From positions 682,001 to 746,000 of the forward strand of contig NZ_CP034930.1 of the NCBI RefSeq assembly GCF_004014855.1: a stretch of 64,000 nucleotides of DNA, read 5' to 3'. The notes under the pieces are model-generated. The model was not told the origin of the DNA, did not search any database, and saw only the letters and a program-made list of their open reading frames with translations. Positions within the stretch are counted from its first letter, which is position 1; each line of letters starts with the position of its first letter. Below, in pieces: positions 42,836-52,276 of the stretch. Source of the stretch: Apibacter raozihei (GTDB taxonomy: Bacteria; Bacteroidota; Bacteroidia; Flavobacteriales; Weeksellaceae). The translations under genes were made by a program, and so were the position numbers.

Positions 42836-43639
42836 TTACCAACCTTTAACTGCTCCTCCTTTGAATTCTTTGTCAGCAGTTGCTGCTACCTCATCGGATT
42901 GGTATGCTTTTACAAATTTTTTCACATTTTCAGCATCTTTATTTTCTTCTCTGGAAACAATTATATTTACATAGGGAGATTCTTTGTCTTCTACAAACAA
43001 ACCATCTTTTAGTAAAAATCCGGCTTTTGCTGCAAACGTATTATTGATAATTGATATTTCAACTTTAGGATCATCTAAAGTTCTAGGTAATTGTGGACCT
43101 TCCAAATCTATAATATTCAAATGCTTTGGATTTTCAACAATGTCTGTCACCTGTGAAAACAAATTAGTAGAATCTTTAAGTTTTATTAACCCTTGTTTTT
43201 GAAGAAGTATTAGAGCTCTGGCTCTATTTGCCGGATCGTTAGGTATGGCTACTCCAGCTCCATCTTTTAATTCTGTTAACGATTTAATTTTTTTTGAATA
43301 TCCTGCCAAAGGATAAACAAATGTATTTCCTACTACAGCCAGTTTATAACCTTTGTTTTTTCTAACATCATCTAAAAAAGGATTGGTTTGATAGGCATTC
43401 ACATCTATATCTCCATCATTTAAGGCAGAGTTTGGAAGCACATAATCGTTAAATTGTACCAATTCCACATCTAAACCGTATTTTTCTTTAGCAACTTTCT
43501 GAGCCGTTTGTGCTACTACATATTCCGGTCCTGATATTACTCCTACTTTTATGTGATTAGGATCATTTTTTTTATCATTGTGACATGATGTTACTAAAAA
43601 CAAGCTTACTATACTAAATACAGCTAATAATTTTTTCAT
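42836..43639 (-). CDS. metQ: Methionine ABC transporter, substrate-binding lipoprotein
   Basis: A 267-residue NlpA/MetQ family protein: lipobox VTSC with Cys19, then KVGVISGPEYVVAQTAQKVAKEKYGLDVELVQFNDY and DVNAYQTNPFLDD, the core of the methionine site. It belongs to the metN-metI-metQ operon, whose order here is N, I, Q from upstream to downstream. D-/L-methionine or its sulfoxides is the expected substrate. Confidence 0.94.
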   Translation of the reverse strand: MKKLLAVFSIVSLFLVTSCHNDKKNDPNHIKVGVISGPEYVVAQTAQKVAKEKYGLDVELVQFNDYVLPNSALNDGDIDVNAYQTNPFLDDVRKNKGYKLAVVGNTFVYPLAGYSKKIKSLTELKDGAGVAIPNDPANRARALILLQKQGLIKLKDSTNLFSQVTDIVENPKHLNIIDLEGPQLPRTLDDPKVEISIINNTFAAKAGFLLKDGLFVEDKESPYVNIIVSREENKDAENVKKFVKAYQSDEVAATADKEFKGGAVKGW

Positions 43640-43679
43640 TTTTTGAATTTTTATTACTTCTTACAAAGTTATTGTTTTA

Positions 43680-44333
43680 TTATTTATGATTTACTTTTTT
43701 AGAAAGATAATCTCCTGTAAACTGAATGGCAAAAACAAGAAGTATTAATAAAATTAGAACGGTATTCATAATAGTGACATCATACCCAACATATCCGTAC
43801 TGATAGCCAATCTGCCCTAATCCTCCGGCTCCTACTGCACCTCCCATGGCCGAATAACCAACCAAAGTAATTAGTGTTATTGTTGCTCCATTTATAAGTG
43901 ATGGCATAGCCTCAGGTAGAAGCACTTTCCATACTATCTGAAACGATGTAGCACCCATAGCTTTAGAGGCTTCTATCAACCCATTAGGTACTTCCAGCAA
44001 ACTATTTTCAACCATCCGAGCAATGAAAGGAGCTACCCCTATGCTTAACGGCACTAAAGCCGCACTTACTCCGATAGAAGTTCCTACCAGCATCCGTGTG
44101 AAAGGTATCATCCAGACAATTAATATGATAAATGGGATTGCCCTAAAAATATTAACAATTACTGATGCCGTATTATTAAATACAACATTTTCTTTAATCT
44201 GCCCTTTACGAGTAATAAAGAGAAGCACTCCCATGGGAAGCCCTAAAATAAAACCAAATATTCCTGAAACAAAAGTCATAACCAATGTTTCTCCTATTCC
44301 TTTAATTAAAAGTTCAATCATTGAATCAGACAT
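43680..44333 (-). CDS. metI: Methionine ABC transporter permease
   Basis: A 217-residue permease with five membrane spans and the EAA loop motif [29 protein letters not shown] (about 137-166). It overlaps metN by 8 bp, so translation is probably coupled. As a MetI homologue it dimerises to form the channel of the importer. Confidence 0.95.
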   Translation of the reverse strand: MSDSMIELLIKGIGETLVMTFVSGIFGFILGLPMGVLLFITRKGQIKENVVFNNTASVIVNIFRAIPFIILIVWMIPFTRMLVGTSIGVSAALVPLSIGVAPFIARMVENSLLEVPNGLIEASKAMGATSFQIVWKVLLPEAMPSLINGATITLITLVGYSAMGGAVGAGGLGQIGYQYGYVGYDVTIMNTVLILLILLVFAIQFTGDYLSKKVNHK

Positions 44334-45357
44334 ATCCTAATACTGTTACTTTAATATTTTTACTTTTCAAATAATCTATAGCCTGTTGTTCCTGCTCCGG
44401 ATCTCCCATAAATTCTGTCAGCATAACACCAAATTTAACCCCTCCGGCATAATCCATACGTGCGCTAATAATATTATTGTTAATATCGAATTTTCTTGCA
44501 GCTTCTGATAAAATAGGTTCATCTACTGTATTACCGGTAATTTGTAATTTTAATAAGGGGTGTTTTCCTGATTCAGGATTAGGTATTAATCGTTCCTGAT
44601 AGTCAACGGGTATTTCCAAATGTAGCGAAGAAGCGATAAAACGGCGGGTAAGCCCTGCTTTAGGATGAGAAAATATTTCGGAAACGGAACCTTTTTCGAT
44701 AAGCTGCCCATTGCTGATTACTGCTATTTCATCACATATTTCTTTTACTACATCCATTTCGTGAGTGATTAAAAGTATTGTAATGTTCAGCTTTTTATTG
44801 ATGTCTTTCAACAAAGTTAGTATTGAATGGGTGGTCGCTGGATCTAAAGCACTGGTAGCCTCATCTGAGAGAAGTACTTTGGGGTTATTTGCCAGTGTTC
44901 TAGCAATTGCTACCCTCTGTTTCTGACCTCCGGATAAATTAGAAGGATAAACATATGCTTTCTCTTTAAGTCCAACCAGTTCAATTAATTCATAAACTCT
45001 TTTTTCAATATTATTTTTTGACATGCCACTCAGCTCAAGAGGAAAGGCAATATTTTCAAAAACTGTTCTTGATGAAAGAAGGTTAAAATGTTGAAATATC
45101 ATTCCTATGTTTCGTCTTGCTTTTACCAAAGCTCCTGATGTCATTTCCATAAGATTCTTTCCATCCACCCAAACTTCTCCTGAGGTAGGTCTTTCCAGCA
45201 GATTAACACACCGGATTAAGGTGCTTTTCCCCGCACCGGATTCTCCGATAACTCCAACTATTTTACCCTGAGGAATTGACAAATCAACTCCGGATAAGGC
45301 TGAAGTCCTCTTTCCATTCAGCTCAAAAATCTTCGTAATATTCTTTAATTCAATCAT
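44326..45357 (-). CDS. metN: Methionine ABC transporter ATP-binding protein
   Basis: A 343-residue ATPase with Walker [10 protein letters not shown], signature LSGGQKQRV and Walker [14 protein letters not shown], followed by the C-terminal NIL/ACT-like domain (about 265-343) that binds methionine and inhibits transport. It is first in the operon and starts 120 bp from the next gene. I looked for a SAM riboswitch in its leader and see none; a -7 box TATTTTTG is at 45402-45409, leaving a leader of about 40 nt. Confidence 0.96.
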   Translation of the reverse strand: MIELKNITKIFELNGKRTSALSGVDLSIPQGKIVGVIGESGAGKSTLIRCVNLLERPTSGEVWVDGKNLMEMTSGALVKARRNIGMIFQHFNLLSSRTVFENIAFPLELSGMSKNNIEKRVYELIELVGLKEKAYVYPSNLSGGQKQRVAIARTLANNPKVLLSDEATSALDPATTHSILTLLKDINKKLNITILLITHEMDVVKEICDEIAVISNGQLIEKGSVSEIFSHPKAGLTRRFIASSLHLEIPVDYQERLIPNPESGKHPLLKLQITGNTVDEPILSEAARKFDINNNIISARMDYAGGVKFGVMLTEFMGDPEQEQQAIDYLKSKNIKVTVLGYV

Positions 45358-45401
45358 TTATGTGAAAAAATATTCCTATTAATTTCTTTTAAAATTGTTT
45401 G

Positions 45402-45409
45402 CAAAAATA
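45402..45409 (-). promoter_or_regulatory. -7 box (TATTTTTG) of the metNIQ operon
   Basis: The minus strand reads TATTTTTGC 45 bp before the metN start codon; this leaves too little room for a SAM or T-box riboswitch. Confidence 0.5.
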
Positions 45410-45477
45410 CAATATTCAGATTGATAAATAGTTATTAAAACACGAATATATTTACCTTATTCCCTGTTATTAGCCTA

Positions 45478-46431
45478 TTATTGCTGATATACTTTATACA
45501 AATCTGATTCAAAAACGGAAAGAAGCTGGTTAATATATCTTGTGGATGATTTAATTTGATCGATCATTTCAGATCTCATATGAAGCTCATCTGCCGTATA
45601 ATTTCCTCCGGTTCCAAAAAAAAGATTTTCTTCAGTACTATCAATATCTCCTTTTAAAACAAATTTTTTCCATCTTTTTTTTGTACTTTCCTGTAATGAC
45701 ATATGTTCTTCGCTATTAAATTCGATAATTTGAAATATATTCCAGACTAAATTAGGATACTCATCATGATTTTCATTAGCCCATATGGGAGACAATATAT
45801 TTTTTGAATGATAGAATTCAATTTTTTTCCCTTTAGGCTTTATAGTCAATGCTCCCAAACCTGCACTCAACAATCCTCCCCCAACACCTACAGCCGTTTG
45901 CGTATTACTGTCTTTAAACAAAACTGTAGCTACGGTAGTTAAAGCTCCTATAACAACCGATCCTACAGTAAGCCGCGTATTTCTTCCATCGTTTAAATCA
46001 TCTAGATAGGCAGCAGCCAAATCTGCTCTTTCTCCCTCACAATCCAATTCTGAGATTATTGCATCCAATTCTGTTTTTGCCAGCGAAATACGCTGAGTTA
46101 TTATTTGCTTTAATTCGAGAATATCCAAACGATTATCATTAACTGGATCATTTCTCAATTTTATTAAATTATTAATTTCTTTATTAATTCCCAGAACTTT
46201 TCCCATTGAGATATCATACTGAGATAAAGAGCTAGAATAAAGATCTTTATAATTTGCATCTACCTGGAGTGTATCCATTAAAAAATTATCCTGATGATAT
46301 GAGTTTGCTGATGTACAATAGCTATATTTAAAGTTATCAACGGGCACTTTATTCGCTCCGCAAGAGATAAAGTTTAAAGCAATTATGAGAACTTGTATAC
46401 CTAATATTATAAAACTCTTTTTTAGCAGCAT
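45478..46431 (-). CDS. Lipoprotein with glycine-rich hydrophobic segment, unknown function
   Basis: A 317-residue lipoprotein; the lipobox FISC gives Cys24. The mature part has a helical section (about 60-135), two adjacent hydrophobic stretches at about 155-172 and 180-197 with a glycine zipper (VGVGGGLLSAGLGAL), then a polar C-terminal part. Glycine-zipper proteins often insert in membranes as oligomers, so association with the outer membrane is possible. I do not recognise the family. A -7 box TATATTTG lies at 46459-46466. Confidence 0.65.
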   Translation of the reverse strand: MLLKKSFIILGIQVLIIALNFISCGANKVPVDNFKYSYCTSANSYHQDNFLMDTLQVDANYKDLYSSSLSQYDISMGKVLGINKEINNLIKLRNDPVNDNRLDILELKQIITQRISLAKTELDAIISELDCEGERADLAAAYLDDLNDGRNTRLTVGSVVIGALTTVATVLFKDSNTQTAVGVGGGLLSAGLGALTIKPKGKKIEFYHSKNILSPIWANENHDEYPNLVWNIFQIIEFNSEEHMSLQESTKKRWKKFVLKGDIDSTEENLFFGTGGNYTADELHMRSEMIDQIKSSTRYINQLLSVFESDLYKVYQQ

Positions 46432-46458
46432 ATCACGCTAGATTTAAGATGTATTCAA

Positions 46459-46466
46459 CAAATATA
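46459..46466 (-). promoter_or_regulatory. -7 box (TATATTTG) of the lipoprotein gene
   Basis: The minus strand reads TATATTTG 28 bp before the start codon at 46431. Confidence 0.45.
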
Positions 46467-46728
46467 AATATTTAATCACTTTTATTAAAATCTAATATCA
46501 CGTTTGTTTATTAACAAATATTTAATTGACTGTTGTGATAATTTAAGAATTTAATACGGTAATTTTGTTCATGTAAGTTATACATATTTAGTCTAAATTT
46601 GATAGTTAAATATTGAAAGTTAAGTGACAATTTCTTGCTTTTTTTGTTTAAAAAACAATGTACAAATAGAATGAACATAATTTATAACTTATCATATTTA
46701 GTAGTTATTTTATAATATTTTTATCTGA

Positions 46729-46755
46729 AAAAGGAAATATAATATATTTCCTTTT
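46729..46755 (+). terminator. Orphan terminator, possible end of a small RNA
   Basis: AAAAGGAAATAT (46729-46740) pairs with ATATTTCCTTTT (46744-46755) through 12 bp, 3-nt loop, and is followed by a T-run to 46758. No plus-strand gene lies upstream; a TAAATTTG box at 46594-46601 could drive a transcript of about 150 nt. Confidence 0.5.
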
Positions 46756-46851
46756 TTTATTTACAGCAAATCTAATCTTATAAGTAATTTTTCATTGTCA
46801 TAGTAATTTCTGATGTCTGCTATAAATAAAAATGATGATAAATTTCCGTAT

Positions 46852-46871
46852 TTAAATTGTGCACTATTTAA
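46852..46871 (+). promoter_or_regulatory. Candidate operator of the OhrR-like regulator
   Basis: TTAAATTGTGCACTATTTAA is a 20-bp inverted repeat with one mismatched pair per arm, centred on GTGCAC, ending 21 bp before the regulator start codon. MarR-type proteins bind such AT-rich dyads and repress their own gene. Confidence 0.6.
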
Positions 46872-46892
46872 TTTTAAACAATTAATTAAATA

Positions 46893-47351
46893 ATGAAAGA
46901 AATTCCTAGTATCAACGAACAGTTATGTTTCCCTATTTACGTCATATCGAGACAAATAACAACTTTATACAGACCTTATCTTGAAAAATTAGGACTCACC
47001 TATCCTCAATATCTGGTAATGCTTGTCCTTTGGGAAACAGGTACCTGTTGTGTAAAGGATATTGGTGAACGATTATGGTTAGATAGTGGTACGTTAACTC
47101 CTTTGTTGAAGAGAATGGAGGAAAATGGATGGATAAGCAGAAGCCGTTGCGCAGATGATGAACGTATTGTACTTATTCATATGACTGAGAAAGGTATTAA
47201 TCTGAAGCCTTTGGTGTCTGAATTACCTTGTATTTTAAAAAAAGAGCTTAGTGATGAAGACGGACGCCTCGATGATTTAAGAAATCAATTAAATGATTTA
47301 CTTTCTTTCATTTCAAATAAATGTAAAACAAAACATAATTTAATAAAATAA
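46893..47351 (+). CDS. OhrR-like MarR family peroxide-sensing regulator
   Basis: A 152-residue winged-helix protein that reads like OhrR: the redox Cys12 sits in NEQLCFPIYVISRQ, followed by LGLTYPQYLVMLVLWE and the DNA-binding TLTPLLKRMEENGW and DERIVLIHMTEKG. In OhrR oxidation of this Cys by organic hydroperoxide releases DNA. Four further Cys (two adjacent near residue 51-52, one near 91, later ones) may form disulfides. The usual partner ohr is absent; the next gene, 21 bp on, is a nitroreductase. Confidence 0.9.
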   Translation: MKEIPSINEQLCFPIYVISRQITTLYRPYLEKLGLTYPQYLVMLVLWETGTCCVKDIGERLWLDSGTLTPLLKRMEENGWISRSRCADDERIVLIHMTEKGINLKPLVSELPCILKKELSDEDGRLDDLRNQLNDLLSFISNKCKTKHNLIK

Positions 47352-47372
47352 CTTTTCAAATTGTAAATTAAT

Positions 47373-48008
47373 ATGGAATTAATAAAAGCATTAGAATGGA
47401 GATACGCTACTAAGAAATTTGACCCTTCAAAAAAAGTTGAACAATCTTTAGTCGATCAAATAATAGAAGCTGCCTGGTTAGCACCGACCTCATCGGGTCT
47501 TCAACCATTCAAAATTATAGAGATTACCAATCAAGAACTTAAGGAAAAAATGGTTCCCATCTCTATGAATCAACAACAAGTTGCAGACAGTTCTCACGTT
47601 CTTGTCTTTGCGGCCTGGGATACTTATACAGAAAACAGAATTGATACTATTTACAGTCACATAACACAAAATCGCAATCAGCCAGATGATGCATATAAAA
47701 GCTATACTGACAGAATTAAAGGCATTTATCTTAACCAGGAAGATGAACTAAACTTTGCTCACACAGCTAGACAGGCTTATATTGCTTTCGGTTTATCAAT
47801 TGCTGCTGCTGCAGAGCTTAAAGTTGATACTACTCCGATGGAAGGTTTTGATAATGAAGCTTTAGACAATTTATTAGACTTAAAAAAACAAAAATTAAGA
47901 AGTGTAACTGTACTACCCCTAGGATATAGAGATTCAGAAAATGATTGGTTGGTTAATATGAAAAAGGTGAGACATCCTAAAAAAGATTTTTTAATTCAGC
48001 TAAAATAA
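47373..48008 (+). CDS. NAD(P)H-dependent nitroreductase family oxidoreductase
   Basis: A 211-residue flavoprotein of the NfsB/NTR fold. Signature elements: LEWRYATKKFDPSKKV with the FMN-binding Arg/Lys, AWLAPTSSGLQPFKI, and a C-terminal VLPLGYRDSENDWLVNMKKVRHPKKDF. It reduces nitroaromatics or quinones with NAD(P)H and is homodimeric, cytosolic. It lies 21 bp from the OhrR-like gene and is followed by a terminator, so the two form an operon probably induced by peroxides or electrophiles. Confidence 0.93.
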   Translation: MELIKALEWRYATKKFDPSKKVEQSLVDQIIEAAWLAPTSSGLQPFKIIEITNQELKEKMVPISMNQQQVADSSHVLVFAAWDTYTENRIDTIYSHITQNRNQPDDAYKSYTDRIKGIYLNQEDELNFAHTARQAYIAFGLSIAAAAELKVDTTPMEGFDNEALDNLLDLKKQKLRSVTVLPLGYRDSENDWLVNMKKVRHPKKDFLIQLK

Positions 48009-48031
48009 AATTGTTTAAACAATTTGAATAA

Positions 48032-48062
48032 AAAAGCCTTCTTTTTAACAAAGAAGGCTTTT
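48032..48062 (+). terminator. Terminator after the nitroreductase gene
   Basis: A 13-bp perfect stem (AAAAGCCTTCTTT, 48032-48044, with 48050-48062) and 5-nt loop end in TTTT, 23 bp past the stop codon. Confidence 0.88.
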
Positions 48063-48495
48063 CTGTATTAATCAGTTGTCCGATGAAAAAAGAGAATAAC
48101 ATTTTTATTATTGCTAATGTACACCATAAACTGAACTTTAAAATACGGAAATCCGTAAAATGATTGTATTTTTAATCATTTTATCCGAATAAGATAATAT
48201 TTATTTACTTTTTTTATACACAAGTTTAAATAATTAGAATACAAAAATAAAAAAACAGAATTATATTTATTAGTTATAAACGTTACTCATAAAGAGATGC
48301 ATGTTTAAACATTTTATATATTAATTTATAAACATTTTTTTAATTATTCACACCATAAATATTTGTAATATTAACTTTATCTCTTTAAATTTAATTAACC
48401 TAAATTAATTATTTAATCCTTCAATTGAGATAATTAACACAAACAAGCAATTTAAAATTATAAATAGCTACAAATATCATTTATAAAAAAATACT

Positions 48496-48503
48496 TAACT
48501 TTG
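48496..48503 (+). promoter_or_regulatory. -7 box (TAACTTTG) of the BCCT gene
   Basis: TAACTTTGC matches TAnnTTTG and lies 171 bp before the ATG; no TTG is seen at the -33 distance. Confidence 0.5.
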
Positions 48504-48674
48504 CTACTCTGCCTTAACAAAATAAATTATAACCTGCTAATTTAAATAAAGCCGTAATTTTCTCGGTCTTTAGTCTACTATTTATGTGCTATATAACATA
48601 AAAAAGAAACTATAACTACTCATTATTACATCAAATCCAACAGGTTAATTTTAATAATTTGCTAAAAATAAATT

Positions 48675-50684
48675 ATGAGTAAGTCTATTAAACAAAAACT
48701 ATCATTCACAACCTCTTTTTCCAAGTCTGTTGCATTACCAGGGCTTTTAGTTATTGTATTTGTATCTATATTTTGCGGATTTTTCCCTGAAAAGGCTAAT
48801 ACTATATTATTAATTATTCAAGGTTACATCTTCGAAAAACTGAGTTGGGTTTATGTTTTGCTGATTACTTTTTTCATCCTTTTTCTAATCATTTTAGCAT
48901 TGAGCAAGCTTGGAAATATTCGTTTAGGCTCTGATAATTCAAAACCTAAGTATAGTTTTTTTTCATGGATAGCTATGCTTTTCGCGGCAGGAATGGGAAT
49001 AGGTCTTATGTATTTTGGAGTAGCAGAAACCATGTCTCATTATAGTAATCCTCCGATTCCGGGTGGTGATGCAATTGAAAGAGCAAAAAATGCACAACTC
49101 TATACTTTTTTTCATTGGGGAATACACGCCTGGGCCATCTATGCTACTCTTGGTTTAATACTTGCTTATTTTTCATACAGATATAAACTACCTTTAGCTA
49201 TTAGAAGTGCATTGTATCCTTTACTAAAAGATAAAATAAACGGAACATTCGGAAATATAATTGATACTTTTGCTCTTTGCAGTACTTTTTTCGGAATCGC
49301 TACTACCCTTGGTTTTGGAATCGTTCAACTTTGTGCAGGACTCACCAGCACAGGTCTGATTGAAAATCCCGGGTTTATCTTTCAGATTATTATTGTCGTT
49401 GTAGTCATGTCTATTGCTATTGGCTCAACATTAAGCGGTTTAGATAAAGGAGTTAAAAAATTAAGTGAATTAAATTTACTTTTAGCCTTATTGTTTATGC
49501 TTTTCATTCTTTTCACAGGTCCTACGATATACATTTTAGGAACTTTTAGTGAAGGTGTAGGATATTATATAAGCAATTTTACCAGCTTAACATTTAATAC
49601 ATTCGCTTTTGAAACCGATGGACAGCAGTGGTTTTCTCAATGGACTATTTTATACTGGGCCTGGTGGATTTCATGGGCTCCTTTTGTGGGATTATTTATT
49701 GCTAAGATATCTAAGGGAAGAACTATACGAGAATTTATTATTGCGGTTTTGATTATCCCTTCAATCTTTAATTTTTTATGGATGAGCATTTTCGGAAGCA
49801 GTGCCATTTGGATAGATAAATTTGAGGCAGATGGGGCATTGGGCGCCATGGTTAATAATCCGGATATATTACTATTTAAATTTTTCGAATATTTTCCACT
49901 TACTAAAATTTTAAATATTCTAGCCATAGGTATTATAACGGTATTTTTTGTTACTTCGGCAGATTCCGGAATTCTGGTTATGAATAGTATCGCTTCCAAA
50001 CAAAATCAAAAAATCCCTAAGTGGCAAAATATATTCTGGGGCATTTTATTAATTGTTCTTTCACTTGCAATGCTTAGATCCGGAGGCTTAAAATCACTTC
50101 AAACAATGACTTTGATAACTGCGTTACCCTTTGGCCTGATAATGCTCTTGCTTTGTTTTTGTCTCTGGAAAGCTTTACAGGTTGACGTAAAATTTCATCA
50201 ATCCGATTTTTCGTATGGAAGCTTTGCCTGGAATGGGAGCAACTGGAAAAACAGACTTGAACAAATTCTTACATTTTCAAAAAAGAAAGACGTCAAAACA
50301 TTTTTTCAGGATGTTGTATTTGTAGCATTCACTGAGTTTAAAAACCAACTATCTGATAACAATATAGAAGCTGTCATTAATAAAAAAGAGACCCCTGATT
50401 TGTCTATTGAACTAGTGATAACACATGATAAATTTAAAAATTTTGTTTACGGAGTTTCTGCTGAGCCTCAAGTAATTTCAGATTCTATGATTAAAGAAAA
50501 TAATGCACCTGATGTTCAAAAAGGAACCATGTTTGTGCCTATTACTTATTTTAGCGATGGACGAAGAGGACACGATATACAATATATGACTAAAAATGAA
50601 ATAATTGCTGATATACTAAGAGAGTATGAACGATTCATAACTTTAATATCTGATAATGAAAATGAGATTATTATTAATACATAA
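48675..50684 (+). CDS. BCCT family transporter, BetT-like with C-terminal cytosolic domain
   Basis: A 669-residue transporter of the betaine/choline/carnitine family with about 12 spans in the first 500 residues. The signature segment WTILYWAWWISWAPFVGLFIAKISKGRTIREF is at about residues 320-350. A soluble tail of about 160 residues follows (from roughly 505), as in E. coli BetT (677), where the tail senses osmotic change; most BCCT proteins lack it. Choline or glycine betaine uptake with H+ or Na+ is the likely function. A long leader precedes it. Confidence 0.93.
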   Translation: MSKSIKQKLSFTTSFSKSVALPGLLVIVFVSIFCGFFPEKANTILLIIQGYIFEKLSWVYVLLITFFILFLIILALSKLGNIRLGSDNSKPKYSFFSWIAMLFAAGMGIGLMYFGVAETMSHYSNPPIPGGDAIERAKNAQLYTFFHWGIHAWAIYATLGLILAYFSYRYKLPLAIRSALYPLLKDKINGTFGNIIDTFALCSTFFGIATTLGFGIVQLCAGLTSTGLIENPGFIFQIIIVVVVMSIAIGSTLSGLDKGVKKLSELNLLLALLFMLFILFTGPTIYILGTFSEGVGYYISNFTSLTFNTFAFETDGQQWFSQWTILYWAWWISWAPFVGLFIAKISKGRTIREFIIAVLIIPSIFNFLWMSIFGSSAIWIDKFEADGALGAMVNNPDILLFKFFEYFPLTKILNILAIGIITVFFVTSADSGILVMNSIASKQNQKIPKWQNIFWGILLIVLSLAMLRSGGLKSLQTMTLITALPFGLIMLLLCFCLWKALQVDVKFHQSDFSYGSFAWNGSNWKNRLEQILTFSKKKDVKTFFQDVVFVAFTEFKNQLSDNNIEAVINKKETPDLSIELVITHDKFKNFVYGVSAEPQVISDSMIKENNAPDVQKGTMFVPITYFSDGRRGHDIQYMTKNEIIADILREYERFITLISDNENEIIINT

Positions 50685-50733
50685 TAAATTCCAAAATTAA
50701 ACAAAGTTTTTATCCAATAAAAAATGTAAACCG

Positions 50734-51681
50734 TTACGAAACTTTTAATTGCTGTTTGAGTACTAATGGATAAACAGGACAAAAAACCCGAGAACACTTT
50801 GAAGGTATATTAAGTTTCTTGTGTTTAAATCTCTTATGTGTCCACAAATAATATTCCGGAGCTTCCAGAATCTGACTTTCCAAAAGTCTGAAAAATTCAT
50901 CGGTTAGTTCATAGTCAGAATATTCGTAAATGTCTTTTTTAGGAGATACAAATTCAGCTGTATAATAGCCTCTTTTTACTTTTTTACCTTTTACAAACAT
51001 AATACTCATATCATGTTTTTTAGCCAGAAATTCTGCCCCGGTAAAAACAGGCACATTGACCCCAAAAAATTGAGTAAAGTGATTTACTTTTCTTAATTTA
51101 GGGGATTGATCACTTACAAACCCATAATAACCTTTAATTCCTGATTCCTGATTAGATTTCAGTGTATCTTTTATGTCCTTAGAATTAACCAATGTCCCTC
51201 CAAATTTCCCTCTTACATTTCTAATCATTTGATCAAAATATTTATTCCTCAACTTTTTATAGACTCCAAAACCTTTAAAGTTTAAATATTTGTTCATGAT
51301 TAAAAGCCATTCATAACTGGAATAATGTGCACAGACTAAAATGACGCTTTTTCCTTTCGCTTCAAACTCTTTAACTAAATCTATATTTTTTATTTTAAAA
51401 CGGTTTTCCATTTCCCTTTCAGAAATAGTCATAGTTTTAATCATTTCTAAAAAACTATCGCAAAAATGCTGATAAAACTTCTTTTCAACTTGTTTTCGTT
51501 TATAATCGGAAAAATGAGGAAGGGCAATCTGCAAATTTTCCCTTACCGTTTTTTTCCTGTAGCCAACAATTCTGTAGAGAACCCAATAAGAGATGTCTGA
51601 TAAAATGTATAAAATTCTAAATGGAACTTTTGAAACTATCCATAATAATGGATAAAAGATTAAAAAACTGATTAATTGCAT
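50734..51681 (-). CDS. Lysophospholipid/lipid A acyltransferase (LpxL family)
   Basis: A 315-residue protein with an N-terminal hydrophobic segment (about 2-20) and an LPLAT domain of the lauroyl/myristoyl transferase type. The HX4(D/E) motif is present as AHYSSYEW near residue 117-124, and GYYGFVSDQSPKL and TGAEFLAKKHD match the family. In Bacteroidota one or two such enzymes add the secondary acyl chain to lipid A. It acts at the inner membrane. The ends of adjacent genes are far, so it is monocistronic. Confidence 0.9.
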   Translation of the reverse strand: MQLISFLIFYPLLWIVSKVPFRILYILSDISYWVLYRIVGYRKKTVRENLQIALPHFSDYKRKQVEKKFYQHFCDSFLEMIKTMTISEREMENRFKIKNIDLVKEFEAKGKSVILVCAHYSSYEWLLIMNKYLNFKGFGVYKKLRNKYFDQMIRNVRGKFGGTLVNSKDIKDTLKSNQESGIKGYYGFVSDQSPKLRKVNHFTQFFGVNVPVFTGAEFLAKKHDMSIMFVKGKKVKRGYYTAEFVSPKKDIYEYSDYELTDEFFRLLESQILEAPEYYLWTHKRFKHKKLNIPSKCSRVFCPVYPLVLKQQLKVS

Positions 51682-51878
51682 ATATACTAAGAGAGGTTAT
51701 AAAAAGATTATATTTGAAATATTTATCTGTTGCAAACGCTTTTTTATAAATATCTCAATCTTTATACTTCCAATAACGATTAAAAAACTTATTTAGTATA
51801 TTTCCTTAATAAAGTATACTAATTAAATAAAAGGTTTAGGCATGACAAACTTCTTAAACGTCTAGTATTAAATGAAAA

Positions 51879-51907
51879 CATCTGTCTTATAAAATATAAA
51901 ACAGATG
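51879..51907 (-). terminator. Hairpin after the 94-residue protein gene
   Basis: CATCTGT (51879-51885) and ACAGATG (51901-51907) form a 7-bp stem with an AT-rich 15-nt loop. Runs of T on both sides (TTATTTTTTTT on plus, TTTTCATTT on minus) allow termination in either direction; the minus-strand gene at 51975 is the likely user. Confidence 0.5.
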
Positions 51908-51974
51908 CTTATTTTTTTTACAAAATTCTATTAAAATACTTCGCTGAAATTCAAAATACAAAAAAATTAGTCGT

Positions 51975-52259
51975 CTAATTATTATTGCAATAGTGATATA
52001 TTAATGTTTCTATACTTTCTAATACAATAGACTCAACCGTATCATAAGGATACAGTCCACTACAACCGTTACTTTCAACTAGCAACAATTTTTCTTTTAA
52101 ATTATCGTATTCAGTATTTCCATAAGTATGCTTGTACCAATTCTTAAAACTACTGATATTCATACCCGAAGAAACCGGTGAATAATTATCTGTAGAGTAT
52201 TCCATATAGTAATCTTTTAGTTTTTTGGAATCAGTAATTTTAATTATATAGTTAGACAT
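51975..52259 (-). CDS. Hypothetical protein, 94 residues
   Basis: A small soluble protein of 94 residues with no signal peptide or membrane span; rich in Tyr, Ser and Asn, with three Cys. I recognise no family. It lies 17 bp downstream of the helicase gene on the same strand and is probably cotranscribed with it. Codon use is like that of its neighbours. Confidence 0.5.
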   Translation of the reverse strand: MSNYIIKITDSKKLKDYYMEYSTDNYSPVSSGMNISSFKNWYKHTYGNTEYDNLKEKLLLVESNGCSGLYPYDTVESIVLESIETLIYHYCNNN

Positions 52260-52276
52260 TTTAATGATTTAATAAA

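Larger units (their letters stand above)
46432..46892. other. Divergent region with orphan terminator and OhrR-type operator
   Basis: 461 bp between a minus-strand lipoprotein gene and the plus-strand MarR gene. It holds the minus-strand -7 box, a plus-strand -7-like box (46594-46601), a plus-strand hairpin with T-run (46729-46755) that ends no known gene, and the palindrome at 46852-46871. Confidence 0.6.
48009..48674. other. Intergenic region with terminator and long leader of the BCCT gene
   Basis: 666 bp, AT-rich. It contains the nitroreductase terminator (48032-48062) and a strong -7 box (48496-48503), which would give the BCCT mRNA a leader of about 165 nt. TAACCTG (near 48530) and CAGGTTA (near 48640) could pair over distance. 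A 26-codon frame at 48083-48163 is not convincing. No tRNA or known riboswitch is visible. Confidence 0.55.

Noticed and set aside
45358-45480. SAM or T-box riboswitch upstream of metNIQ
   Set aside because: The leader after the -7 box is only about 40 nt and shows no long pairing or conserved motif of either class.
48083-48163. A 26-codon frame in the gap before the BCCT gene
   Set aside because: It is short, has no promoter or ribosome site and no similarity; chance frames of this size are expected in AT-rich DNA.
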